Part shown: one piece after another, positions 39,211-51,300 of the stretch | Layout of the letters: the number at the start of each line of letters is the position of its first letter | Numbering within the stretch: the first letter of the stretch is position 1 | NCBI GenBank assembly: GCA_035041965.1 | Contig: JAPYMA010000173.1 | Location: forward strand, 248,001-312,000 | DNA: 64,000 nucleotides | Reading direction: 5' to 3' | From: Anisakis pegreffii | Lineage: Eukaryota; Nematoda; Chromadorea; Rhabditida; Anisakidae | Made by a program: the position numbers and the translations under genes | The notes under the pieces: model-generated | What the model saw: only the letters and a program-made list of their open reading frames with translations | What the model was told of the DNA's origin: nothing | The model's database searches: none

Positions 39211-39267
39211 AAAAATGCCATCAAGCTCCAAACAAATGATCGGAGCGATTTTCAATAATTGCACGGC

Positions 39268-39572
39268 CTAGCGATGGATTATTAGGAATAATCATTGAGA
39301 AAATAGGAAATAATGAAAGAATGAATTTATCTTTACAAAAAAGGATCTTGACATCGATCGACAAATAGATAGGGTTTCCGATTTGAAAATTCTTGATGGA
39401 CATGTTATTATAGGAAACAAATATATAAGACCATTGTTGCAAAACATTTTCACCAAGCAAATGAAATGTTATAGATAGCAGAAATATCATAAAGTTTTTC
39501 AATGCATTTGTCTTTTCTTATTTTAATCAGTAGATACGAGGAAAACGCACATTTGAAATCACTTCATTCGAC
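39268..39572 (+). repeat. Interspersed repeat Y, copy 1
   Basis: Inverted relative to 41547-41840, with shared stretches such as ATTCTTGATGGACAT, CATAAGACCATT and CATTTGAAATCACTTCA. More diverged than the X arms. Confidence 0.7.
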
Positions 39573-39749
39573 TGCATTCAGCGCCCGGCACCTTTGCGCA
39601 CTCCTGCAATTGTTTTCAAACTGAGTGAACAAAGTTGAGCTGACATTCACTCATCATCAGGAATCACATTTACATATCACTCACAAATAATCATTTCATC
39701 GCCCAGAAATGCACTCATAATGAAATTGTCGCAACGTTGGTAATGCGCA

Positions 39750-40670
39750 TTACTTTAAAAAGAGTGTATGTTCTCTGAAATTGAAACGCTTCAAGCGAAA
39801 AGCATTTACGAGAAGGTAGATGTCCTGATTACCTCAAAGCATTTGACATGCATTGATTCCATCTCTCGTTGCAGCCTTTAATAATGACTTCATTGGTAAC
39901 GCGAGTACACAATGTTAGTTGGCTTTCACAACCTGGAACGAAAGTGAATCTTAAAATGCAATTAGTACACAACAAAATTGATACCTCTGCCTCCTTTTCT
40001 GTTCGATGCATTTTAAATGAAGTCTCTTCAGCTACTATAAGCATAAATCTGTTGTCATTAGGTTTCGTCTCCCTTCTCATTTCGGCAGGAAACCCTATTT
40101 CCGGATCTCAGTCAGAAGATTGCCGTTCATCCAATCACAATCACTATCCAATAGAACCTTACTATCCATCTAAATTTTCTAGCCGATCTGATGCGTTTAA
40201 CGTTTGTGCTAAAATCACCACAGGTTGTCCATTCAACGGAATGCTTACTCTGTATATTGGCGTATGTTCCATTGTTCATAAGGTAGAGCGGATGATCAGT
40301 GGAAAGCGTAACTATTTCAATGGCACGTCCTGTAACAGCAAGGATGAATGAAGGGTTCGTTCTGAGCGGTCATGAAGAAAGCTATTCCGGACGATTAGCC
40401 TGTGTTTGTCATTACATGGCTGAGCGAATAAAAGCTACAACACCACTATCCGCTCAGATGACTAAGAAGCTGTTCACTGGCCATTCATACAAACATTCTC
40501 AGTTTTCCAACTGAAACACGCACAAAAATGCGGTCACTCCTCAAGTCGGATCTCACAAATTGAAGGAATGCTCGAAAGATCATAAATGATATTGCCCATT
40601 ACTTACCGTTCCACAAAATGTCTGCATTTGCGAGGAGAACACTCATGAGAAGTAGCGCTACGAACTGCAT
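39750..40670 (-). CDS. Predicted small secreted cysteine-containing protein
   Basis: Four exons on the minus strand (40670-40607, 40329-40219, 39932-39833, 39774-39750) join in phase to 99 codons plus stop after splicing. The first encodes a clear signal peptide (MQFVALLLMSVLLANA) and ends in a canonical GTAAGT donor; a TATA motif lies 91 bases upstream. The mature part is about 83 residues, with one N-glycosylation sequon (NGT) and five Cys, four of them in the C-terminal third (spacing CESQLTLC, then VIIKGC, then NERWNQC), vaguely like Ly6/UPAR or other small secreted folds. I do not recognise a family. Exon 1 is solid; exon 2 is less so, and an unspliced reading across the 39932 acceptor would add a CTNC motif. 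The gene sits between the two arms of inverted repeat X. Confidence 0.45.
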
Positions 40671-40760
40671 GATAGGGGATGTCGAACAAGTTGCAATGTA
40701 GCACCAGCTTCGAACCTACCTTCACGGCAATTTATGATTGAATGAAACTGACGATAAGTA

Positions 40761-40767
40761 TTTATAC
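40761..40767 (-). promoter_or_regulatory. TATA-like box upstream of the small secreted gene
   Basis: Minus-strand GTATAAA followed by TA, about 91 bases upstream of the ATG at 40670. Position and sequence fit a core promoter, and no other comparable motif is nearby. Confidence 0.5.
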
Positions 40768-41170
40768 GAATCAGTTATCGACGTTCCTGATGCTTTTCGT
40801 GAGAATTTCATGGAAAACGCATGCAATTTTCATCGTATCCCGAATGACCACATTTAATCTGTTTTCAATTTATTAACAACCCGTAACAAAACGCTTAACA
40901 ATAATATTATTGTGTCAAACGTTAATTTATGCGTTCGTAATGTCGACCAATCCCAACAAAACCATCCCACATATGCGAATATGATTTTTGGTGCGTTACG
41001 GTAGCCAACAATTTTGACGAGAGAGATTTTTCTGTGGACCGTTGACGAAATGAACGTTGGATACTATAGCGCAGCGATAATCAGAGCCAGGCGAGAGTGT
41101 TTTGCCACAATGGTATCACTTCAGGTATTTGTTGCCTACACAATAATGTGTTACATAAAAGCTTTCACAT

Positions 41171-41427
41171 CAACAATTGAGCTCCGTTCATAGCGAAGTT
41201 GTACATCAGAATACCTATACAATGTGTTGTTCACAACTGGAATTAAGCGTGTTCCGATTAATTTACATACTAGGCGACAGAATGTGACTGTGGAGTTGTT
41301 TACGACACCGCAACAGAATGAGACGTTGCACGTTCGATGATCAGTATGCTAATTTGATCGAAAATATTTTCGAACAGTCACAAACACATCTCACGAAAAC
41401 ATCGTAGTTGTGCATTCGGAAGGGTGA
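41171..41427 (-). repeat. Long inverted repeat X, right arm
   Basis: Reverse complement of 38955-39210. A third, partial forward copy follows at once at 41437-41504 (ACATTGTGTACGTATTC, GGTGCTCAGTTGTTGAAAA), so this end has a more complex history than a simple terminal repeat. Confidence 0.85.
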
Positions 41428-41546
41428 TTCTAATTGTGAACAGCACATTGTGTACGTATTCTGACGTACAAATTCGTCGTGAACGGTGCTCAGTTGTTGA
41501 AAATTGCGATCAACCTTGATTCGAACCCCACCAGGCGTTAAACCCA

Positions 41547-42190
41547 GTCGATTGAAGTGATTTCAAATGTCCGTTTTCCCTCCATCGACTGGCTAGAACA
41601 AGAAAAGACAAATGAATCGAAAAACGTTGTGATGTTTTTACTATCTGTCACATTTCATTTGCCTGGCGAAAATGTTTTGCCATAATGGTCTTATGTATTT
41701 CATTCCTTTAATGTCCATCAAGAATCTTCAAATCGAAAGCCGTAGCTATTTGCTGGTCGATAACGAGATTCACTGTTGAAACAATAAATTCATTCTTTTA
41801 TTATTTCTTATTTTCTCACTGATTATTCATCCTAATCTAGTGGTTCTCACGTTCGGGTGCTTTATTATCCCTTTTGATAATCTGGCAGGCCACCGATACC
41901 CAGTCTCATTTCACTTCACAGTTCGAATCAAATTCTTATTCTGTTACATACACTATTTACTGGATGCGTTGACGAGTGTTGACTGCCGAAGTCAACAATA
42001 CAACAATTGAATGATATTGCACAACAACGTTCGAGAGTCAAATGTTCAATAAAAGAGTGTATTTGATAGAATGAGAATTTGACTTTGATTGTTGAGTGAA
42101 ATGAATGAGAAATTAGCAGAAGAGAACACTTTTGGTGATAAAAGCTTTGAGAGCGATTGTAACAGCTTGAAAAAGAATGAAAACCCTGTT
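41547..42190 (-). repeat. Composite interspersed repeat Y+Z (long copy)
   Basis: Two repeat modules found separately elsewhere (Y at 39268-39572, Z at 31931-32600) are contiguous here, meeting at about 41838 (CTAGTGGTTCTCACG). Both are inverted relative to the other copies. A 21-base stretch near the right end containing GAATGAAAACCCTGTTA is duplicated in tandem (42174-42212). No coding content recognised. Confidence 0.7.
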
Positions 42191-42713
42191 AAAACGAATG
42201 AAAACCCTGTTAGGCTGCACGAGCTAATGAAGAGGGTTGCCATGAACTGATGGTATTCACATATTCAAGTTAAATAGCGCCATCACAAGTACATCCTATC
42301 ATAGCATAACACCTGAACGAAATACTGATTTCCCGAGCCCCTCCATTACCCCTTGACACCTGTAAATTACTCAAAACCGGTAATTTCACTCCCTATGAGA
42401 ATCACTGTCCTAATCCATCGCTTTAATTAATTAAATAAATATTATTCTTGAACACTGAATGAATATTTTTCTTGTAAGGGCACCAACGGATGAACCGTTC
42501 TCATGGATGAAGGATTGTGGTGTCTATGAGAAGTATGTGTTTGGTTGGCTAAGGTTGCCCCAATGAATTCCGATAGTACACGTTTGATATGACTCTTTTC
42601 GATTCCCACCGTTTAATCGTTTTAAAGCTATCGTTTAATACTCTGAATGCAATACATAATGTATAATGCACAATCGAAACAACTTCAAATTCGCATTGTT
42701 ATAAATCAAGAAT

Positions 42714-45700
42714 TCAAAAGCCCAGTTCGTTCTTTTGAAACTCAGCTGCCGTAAATAATTGATCATCATCCACGGCCGTCTCTTCTGAAGGTGGCGTTGG
42801 GTCGATTGGCAGATAATTTCTTACTATTCGACATTGTTCCGTTGCTTCGATTTGGCTGCAAACAAGGCACATCGATAGATTTCTCACAAATTTAAAATTT
42901 TCAGCTCGTTTTTAATTTCATCAATTACATCACTGTTGACCAATGTGACGTTTTCGCCGTACCGAATATCAATCTCCCCAATTTAATCATCGATTGTTGA
43001 AGCAGTTTTATGCTCTTCTCAATATTTCGGCTTATTCATTTGTTATTGCGACCTAGTTGCATTATCGGTAAGTGCTGAATTTTAGAGCTTAGGTAAATTC
43101 GCTTGTTCAGTCACTGATATCACTGACTCAATTGATGATTGAATCAATGACTGAACAATAAACCTCAAAACTGACTATAAAACTTACGATTCTTTCGACT
43201 GAACCACGTGTGCTTTATCTGGAATACTGGGAATACTGGTGGTGTTCGTAGTAGCATTTGTAGTAGTTGTTGTGGTGACTGTCTCTTCCCAGTCAAATGG
43301 ATCGCTAAACCTGAAATGAAATGATTTCATATCATAATTGCACAATCCTTCGTAACCCCAACGATTGCAGGTTTCCCATCGACATACGATAAAAGCGCAG
43401 AAGCTACCTAGAGGCTCAAAGTTTTAGCGGATCAAATGCATATGGAGACTTCAGAGAGATGCTTCTGAAACAGGAGTCTCACACAAATTATTGAAAACGT
43501 TCACAGGAATCACGAATGCTCCGCAGAATGATGTTCGTTCGCGTTGCAATTGCTAGCTTCTTCAATAACGCAATCCAAATGGAAATGGATTAGAAATCCA
43601 GCGAATGCGATATAAATGGTCAATGAGATCGACAGCATAATGCATTTGAACAATGTTATGTTGTATTATGTTTAGCAGAAGGTGAATACCTGTAGTGATA
43701 TTGTGACATGACGCTTGCAAATTTATTGTAGATGAGTAAATAATCGGGTCTTTTGAAATAATCCAATGTTCTCAAGTGCTCAGCTATCTGAAAAATATCG
43801 CATTATTAATATATGAGTGGTGACTATATGACTATTCAAGATTGGGTGAATTCATAGATCACGTTAACACCGTACTAATTCCGCGGCTTTTAAAGTTCGA
43901 TCATAAGAGATTAATGCGAGCTGGCACGATTAGCATCATGAAATGCTGCTGGTACGCATGCCACTTAGACATGTTTGTGAGCATCTTCATTGCTGCTTAA
44001 GAGCCTCACAATTCTCATACCAATAAGTAAAAGAGGATTTGAACTGAGAAGATAAATGTCTCACTTCAACGAGTTCTTTTGGACAGTTTTGGAATAATTC
44101 TTCATCGGATATTTCGTTCTTTATTTTTCCAACTTTGTGTTTCTTTCTGAAAATTTTTCGATAGAAACTTCACTGAAATTTCACATTCGGTCCAGATATT
44201 TTAGAAATAGGAGCCTGTATTCATTGATTTAGAGATGAGTTTGTGAATAAAATTGTTGTGGTTGTTGTTGTTGCTAACTTGACTCTACACCACGGCAGTG
44301 GGCCTCTCAACTCAACGAGCACGTAAATCATTGACCATAGATCATCGGGTCGTCCTTGTTCACATCGTGCATGTGCGTTCACCGAGCAGTACCGAACGGT
44401 TCCTCTGATATTCGATTGCATCTAGTTGAGCATCAAGCAAAATCATCAGTGTGCATTTTAATTTTATGCATTTTCAAACAGTTCTGAAAGAATATAGCAT
44501 ATATGTAGCACTCAATCCAAGCAAATGGTTCTTCATTGCAAAACACGAAGTACTACGTAGAATGTGAACGGACTGTCACTCCAAAATCAGCCACTTTTTG
44601 CGCATGGAATGAGATCATTGATGCAGCAATTAAAAGAAGTGATCGGATCAAGAGAAATCCAACTGAAAAAGAACTCTGGGTCTTGGTTCTCTGAGTTTCA
44701 CCACTCCACCAACGCTTATGATATATTCTCGAGATAAGCCAAAATCTAGAATGTGAATTATTCGTGCTTCTTTTCCTCGTCTTCCAACTGCTAAATTGGC
44801 CGGCTTCACGTCACGATGTATGAATCCAACCTGAAAATTTTTGAGCGATTGCTAGCACTCTGGAACAGTGAATCCCGTCGCCACTGCATCGATCTCTGCA
44901 AATTGATGCTCGATCGACACAATTAAACGCACTGAACACTGCGCTTTGTTTCAAAACATTAATTAATATGGTCTATTGTTCAAATTAATAAGTGAATAAA
45001 TAAATAAACGAAACAGTATTTCATTACTAATGTAAAATATCAGACGATAAACAAAACATTCAAACGAAAGCAATAATTCCAAATCAAATAAATCATACAG
45101 CAATGCAAATGAACCTCATGTAATTGTTTTATACCGTACAACATATTGATACCAACTCTGACCTGTGTTGATGTACTACATTGTCCACACTTCCGCAGAA
45201 GACAGTTCAGTGAATGACCAAATAATGTCATCACCATATATGAATAACTGAAACTGCCATCGAATAAACAGAGAGGAAACGCTCGAAATTCGCAATGTCC
45301 TTTTCGAACGGTTCACCCAATGATGGCCGATTCAACGCAGCTGCTCATTTTCACTCATAATAATTATTCACTAATTACAGCCTGATTCGATAACTATTCG
45401 GGAATCAAGTCAGATAATATTTCTTCGCATATTCAGATAATAATGTTCAGACAATAATAATATCAGATAATAATATTCATAATATAATTCTACGAAGTTA
45501 TGTCTCAAGCATTAGATGGATCTGCTGCTCAACGCACAAGTCTCAAACTGCAGCCAAATGCAGCCAGCACCTTTCTGGCTCCACAAATTTGTGTCAGTCA
45601 ACTGCTCAGCTCGAACATTGTTGCAATTGGGCACTTAGAATTGTTATTCTGTAGAATTTCAAATGTGTTTTGTGCACACCCGATACTATAGAATAGCCTC

Positions 45701-46392
45701 TTCGCATTGCTTCATCGAGAACAAGGCCAAAGAGGTTATCTTCGGTGGATTCTTAATATTTGTCACCGACGCATCAATCTGACGATTTTTTACTCAAAAA
45801 TTTTCACTTACGTCGACTTCTTTGCAGCTTGAAGCAATTGTGCAATATACGGCCGTCCTTCTAGTCGTCGTAATATCTGAATAAATTCAGGATTCATTTA
45901 GTCAACAGATCGTTGATGTGCTCATTTGCTTGTTCTCAAGGATGCCAAAGGGAACATTCCGGACTTAAAATCGCCAATCAACGAACAGCGTCGCTCATTG
46001 GAGTAACACCTAAAAGCGATTGCCCACCTGTACTTCTAATTTCAGAACACTTCCACCAGCAACAAAATTCGATTCTGCTTTAAGTGCTGCCTGAAATCAC
46101 TGCATTGTTTGCGATTTCCATGACAGACTTTCAGTATGGATAAATTGAAGAAACAGAATGAGGAGCAGTGGTGTTCGATGTTTTAAAAGTTAAATCATTG
46201 TGACTCTTCAATGATAGCTACGATGCGTACTTTAGCATATGTTTGTATATCTTGAACTTTAAACACTGCACCGCAACCACCTTCACCGAGTTTCTCCAAG
46301 ATTTGCCATCGTTTACCCACAATTCTTCCAATATTTAAGTCGACCGGTCCTTCGTCGCTCATTGGAGTAACACCTAAAAGCTGTTCTGGCAT
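42714..46392 (-). CDS. Tau-tubulin-kinase-like CK1-group Ser/Thr protein kinase
   Basis: Ten exons (46392-46231, 46090-46028, 45876-45812, 45247-45115, 44830-44664, 44404-44284, 44142-44065, 43787-43690, 43310-43188, 42855-42714) join in phase to 383 residues. Visible kinase elements: glycine loop GEGGCGAV (36-43), catalytic Lys58 in AALKAESN followed by the conserved [22 protein letters not shown] with Asp148, LDFGLS with Asp170, and QGTVRYCS...[11 protein letters not shown]...ELRGPLPW, the TTBK/CK1 signature. All key residues are present, so it should be active. Beyond about residue 296 is a short Thr/acidic tail ending KNELGF. Nematodes carry many such kinases, often sperm-enriched; that role here is inference. 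The start at 46392 is the first ATG before the conserved region; an upstream in-frame ATG exists at 46521. The 44142 acceptor is chosen to keep phase over an AG four bases earlier. Confidence 0.92.
45989..46017. repeat. 29-bp exact duplicate of kinase exon 1 sequence inside a kinase intron
   Basis: Identical, in the same orientation, to 46353-46381, which encodes LLGVTPMSD near the kinase N-terminus. The extra copy starts 11 bases beyond the donor of the second exon. Confidence 0.9.
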
Positions 46393-46679
46393 ATGATAAG
46401 ATCGCTTGATTACATAAAATAGTCTTTTTCTGAATAAATGGTGATGATGCCACTCGTATATAAATGCTGGCCTATTTATACAGAAATATATAGAAACTCC
46501 TGTATATATAGGAAAGCACATATATGTTGTTTGGCTCTCCTAAAGACTCTCCGGTGCATTCTTTTGATAAATGAGAGTCAGTCGAGTCTACGACAAAATC
46601 ACATTGTAATCCTAAAACTATATCAGCACGCGACGCTGAAATCGTGCAAAAAAAAGTCTGCAATCGGAGGATAAGAATC

Positions 46680-47740
46680 ATCACTTTGTATGAAACATTG
46701 GCATTCCCTCATAACACTGTATTCTCTGGATTCTCTAGTTTCGGAAAAGTATATATGCCGTCACGTCATTTTGCTTAGGTTCAGAGAAACAGTTGATTTT
46801 ATGAATGTATTATACCTCAAGTAGCTCGGCAGCGGTCCTTTCAATACATTGTATCACTATTGATCAGTGTGCACATTACTATAGGAGCATTAGGGTGACC
46901 ATCTTCAAACTAACCGTCTCCTCAGGTTTGCCCAGTAACATGCCAATTTCTTTACACCATTAGTTTCCCCAGATTCTTTGCTTTCAGAAATTCATAAATG
47001 TTGTTGAGCGATTTTGCTTACTTCAGGAGATATAGCTGATTTTCTGAAGCTATCTCAAGTAGCTCGGCGGCGCTCGTTCCAATACATTGTATCACTATTG
47101 ATCAGTGTGCACATTACTATAGGAGCATTAGGGTGACCATCTTCAAACTAACCGTCTCCTCAGGTTTGCCCAGTAACATGCCAATTTCTTTACACCATTA
47201 GTTTCCCCAGATTCTTTGCTTTCAGAAATTCATAAATGTTGTTGAGCGATTTTGCTTACTTCAGGAGATATAGCTGATTTTCTGAAGCTATCTCAAGTAG
47301 CTCGGCGGCGCTCGTTCCAATACATTGTATCACTATTGATCAATGTGCACATTACTATAGGAGCATTAGGGTGACCATCTTCAAACTAACCGTCTCCTCA
47401 GGTTTGCCCAGTAACATGCCAATTTCTTTACACCATTAGTTTCCCCAGATTCTCTGCTTTCAGAAATTTATATATGTTGTCGAGCGATTTTGCTTACTTC
47501 AGGAGATATAGCTGATTTTCTGAACATATGTCAACTAGCTGGGCGACGCTCGTTTCGATGCATTATATCACTATTGATCAATCAGCGCATTACCTCAGCA
47601 GTATCAGAATCACCATTTTCAAACTTACGCTGTCCTCAAGTTTGCCAAGAAACGTAGTCGTTTCTTAACATCATTGCATTCTCCAAATTCTCTAGTTTCA
47701 GAAAAGTGTATGTGTTGTCGGGCGATGTGGATTATGTTCA
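46680..47740. repeat. 238-bp tandem repeat (three good copies, degenerate flanks)
   Basis: CAGGTTTGCCCAGTAACATG occurs at 46923, 47161 and 47399, exactly 238 bases apart. Units 46818-47055, 47056-47293 and 47294-47531 are nearly identical; a diverged fourth copy runs to about 47740, and a partial diverged one precedes at 46680. No reading frame recognised. Confidence 0.9.
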
Positions 47741-48382
47741 GAAAAATGGTTTGTGGGATTGGATCACTTCGATCCATCCAATTCCATTACAACTATCAAA
47801 CCAAATGATGTAAAAACAGTCGTAAAATTACATGTAAGTGACATGAAGCTTCTTGCCTACAAGTGGCAAATTATTTCCTTACCTATTACACGCAATGGCA
47901 TTGAATTTCAATGCTCCTCAGACGACCGGTCGGCGTGCTATATTATAAAAAGAATGGCTCATTTATTTCGAGCCTTCTCCATCTCACATTCGGGAAGGAA
48001 TTTGCATTGATAGCTTTTTTATCGCATATATTCAAATGGAACTTTGCACATCATTATACCGTTTTTGAATGTTCAACGATTCCGGTTTCCATGCAATGAC
48101 AAACGCTTCCAATGAAGACTTCATTGTAAACGGATCAGGCTCATCTTTACATAATTAGGTTCATCCTTCTGATCAGTTTCCGTGTCATCTTGCAGCTTCA
48201 TCCTCTCACAATCTCCTGTTCCGTTTCCCAACGAAATTCCCTTCTTCCCTGGGGAAGTAAGCAATTTCGATGAAAACTGCTCGCTGTGAAATTTCATGTT
48301 CATGTAGTTATCATGTTTCAGTGGTTCAGTTGCTCGCTAAACCATTCACGGCATTGCCGTTGTCTCGCATTCATTTATTGAT
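47741..48382. other. Unassigned spacer between two tandem arrays
   Basis: An 86-codon plus-strand frame (47753-48010) and a 60-codon minus-strand frame (48303-48121; SPGKKGISLGNGTG) are present but have no recognisable domain or splice context. I do not call either as a gene. Confidence 0.4.
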
Positions 48383-51300
48383 ATGATGACTATCACTCTC
48401 GTCAGCATCCATTGTGCATTGTTGTTGTTGTTCTCATTGTCAGCAACGCCCACTGCTTTCATGATATTCTTTTCAACGCCCACTGCTTTCATGATATTCT
48501 TTTCAACGCCCACTGCTTTCATATTATTCTGGTCAACGCCCACTGCTTTCATATTATTCTCGTCAACGCCCACTGCTTTCATATTATTCCCGTCAACGCC
48601 CACTGCTTTCATATTATTCTCGGCAACGCCCACTGCCTTCATCATATTCTCGTCAATGCCCACTGCTTTCATATTATTCTCGTCAACGCCCACTGCTTTC
48701 ATATTATTCTCGTCAACGCCCACTGCTTTCATATTATTCTCGTCAACGCCCACTGCTTTCATATTATTCTCGTCAACGCCCACTGCTTTCATATTATTCT
48801 CGTCAAGGCCCACTGCTTTCATATTATTCTCGTCAACGCCCACTGCTTTCATATTATTCTCGTCAACGCCCACTGCTTTCATATTATTCTCGTCAACGCC
48901 CACTGCTTTCATATTATTCTCGTCAACGCCCACTGCTTTCATATTATTCTCGTCAACGCCCACTGCTTTCATCATATTCTCGGCAACGCCCACTGCTTTC
49001 ATCATATTCTCGTCAACGCCCACTGCTTTCATCATATTCTCGGCAACGCCCACTGCTTTCATATTATTCTCGTCAACGCCCACTGCTTTCATATCATTCT
49101 CGTCAACGCCCACTGCTTTCATATTATTCTCGTCAACGCCCACTGCTTTCATCATATTCTCGTCAACGCCCACTGCTTTCATACTATTCTCGTCAACGCC
49201 CACTGCTTTCATATCATTCTCGTCAACGCCCACTGCTTTCATATTATTCTCGTCAACGCCCACTGCTTTCATATTATTCTCGTCAACGCCCACTGCTTTC
49301 ATATTATTCTCGTCAACGCCCACTGCTTTCATATTATTCTCGTCAACGCCCACTGCTTTCATCATGTTCTCGGCAACGCCCACTGCTTTCATATTATTCT
49401 CGTCAACGCCCACTGCTTTCATATTATTCTCGTCAACGCCCACTGCTTTCATATTATTCTCGTCAACGCCCACTGCTTTCATATTATTCTCGTCAACGCC
49501 CACTGCTTTCATCATATTCTCGTCAACGCCCACTGCTTTCATCATATTCTCGGCAACGCCCACTGCTTTCATATTATTCTCGGCAACGCCCACTGCTTTC
49601 ATATTATTCTCGTCAACGCCCACTGCTTTCATATTATTCTCGTCAACGCCCACTGCTTTCATCATATTCTCGTCAACGCCCACTGCTTTCATCATATTCT
49701 CGTCAACGCCCACTGCTTTCATCATATTCTCGGCAACGCCCACTGCTTTCATCATATTCTCGGCAACGCCCACTGCTTTCATATTATTCTCGGCAACGCC
49801 CACTGCTTTCATATTATTCTCGTCAACGCCCACTGCTTTCATATTATTCTCGTCAACGCCCACTGCTTTCATCATATTCTCGTCAACGCCCACTGCTTTC
49901 ATCATATTCTCGTCAACGCCCACTGCTTTCATATTATTCTCGTCAACGCCCACTGCTTTCATCATATTCTCGTCAACGCCCACTGCTTTCATATTATTCT
50001 CGTCAACGCCCACTGCTTTCATCATATTCTCGTCAACGCCCACTGCTTTCATCATATTCTCGTCAACGCCCACTGCTTTCATCATATTCTCGGCAACGCC
50101 CACTGCTTTCATCATATTCTCGGCAACGCCCACTGCTTACATATTATTCTCGGCAACGCCCACTGCTTTCATATTATTCTCGTCAACGCCCACTGCTTTC
50201 ATATTATTCTCGTCAACGCCCACTGCTTTCATCATATTCTCGTCAACGCCCACTGCTTTCATCATATTCTCGTCAACGCCCACTGCTTTCATCATATTCT
50301 CGTCAACGCCCACTGCTTTCATCATATTCTCGTCAACGCCCACTGCTTTCATCATATTCTCGGCAACGCCCACTGCTTTCATATTATTCTCGGCAACGCC
50401 CACTGCTTTCTTATTATTCTCGTCAACGCCCACTGCTTTCATCATATTCTCGTCAACGCCTACTGCTTTCATATTATTCTCGTCAACGCCCACTGCTTTC
50501 ATCATATTCTCGGCAACGCCCACTGCTTTCATATTATTCTCGTCAACGCCCACTGCTTTCATATTATTCTCGTCAACGCCCACTGCTTTCATCATATTCT
50601 CGTCAACGCCCACTGCTTTCATATTATTCTCGACAACGCCCACTGCTTTCATCATATTCTCGTCAACGCCCACTGCTTTCATCATATTCTCGGCGACGCC
50701 CTATGCTTTCATATTATTCTCGGCAACGCCCACTGCTTTCATATTATTCTCGTCAACGCCCACTGCTTTCATATTATTCTCGTCAACGCCCACTGCTTTC
50801 ATCATATTCTCGTCAACGCCCACTGCTTTCATATTATTCTCGTCAACGCCCACTGCTTTCATATTATTCTCGTCAACGCCCACTGCTTTCATATTATTCT
50901 CGTCAACGCCCACTGCTTTCATATTATTCTCGTCAACGCCCACTGCTTTCGTCATATTCTCGTCAACGCCCACTGCTTTCATCATATTCTCGTCAACGCC
51001 CACTGCTTTCATCATATTCTCGTCAACGCCCACTGCTTTCATATTATTCTCGTCAACGCCCACTGCTTTCATCATATTCTCGGCAACGCCCACTGCTTTC
51101 ACATTATTCTCGTCAAGGCCCACTGCTTTCATATTATTCTCGTCAACGCCCACTGCTTTCATCATATTCTCGTCAACGCCTACTGCTTTCATATCATTCT
51201 CGTCAACGCCCACTGCTTTCATATTATTCTCGTCAACGCCCACTGCTTTCATATTATTCTCGTCAACGCCCACTGCTTTCATATTATTCTCGTCAACGCC

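Noticed and set aside
39869..40514. Plus-strand frames at 39869-40351 and 40299-40514
   Set aside because: They lie opposite the small secreted gene, and lack a leader, splice structure or recognisable domain.
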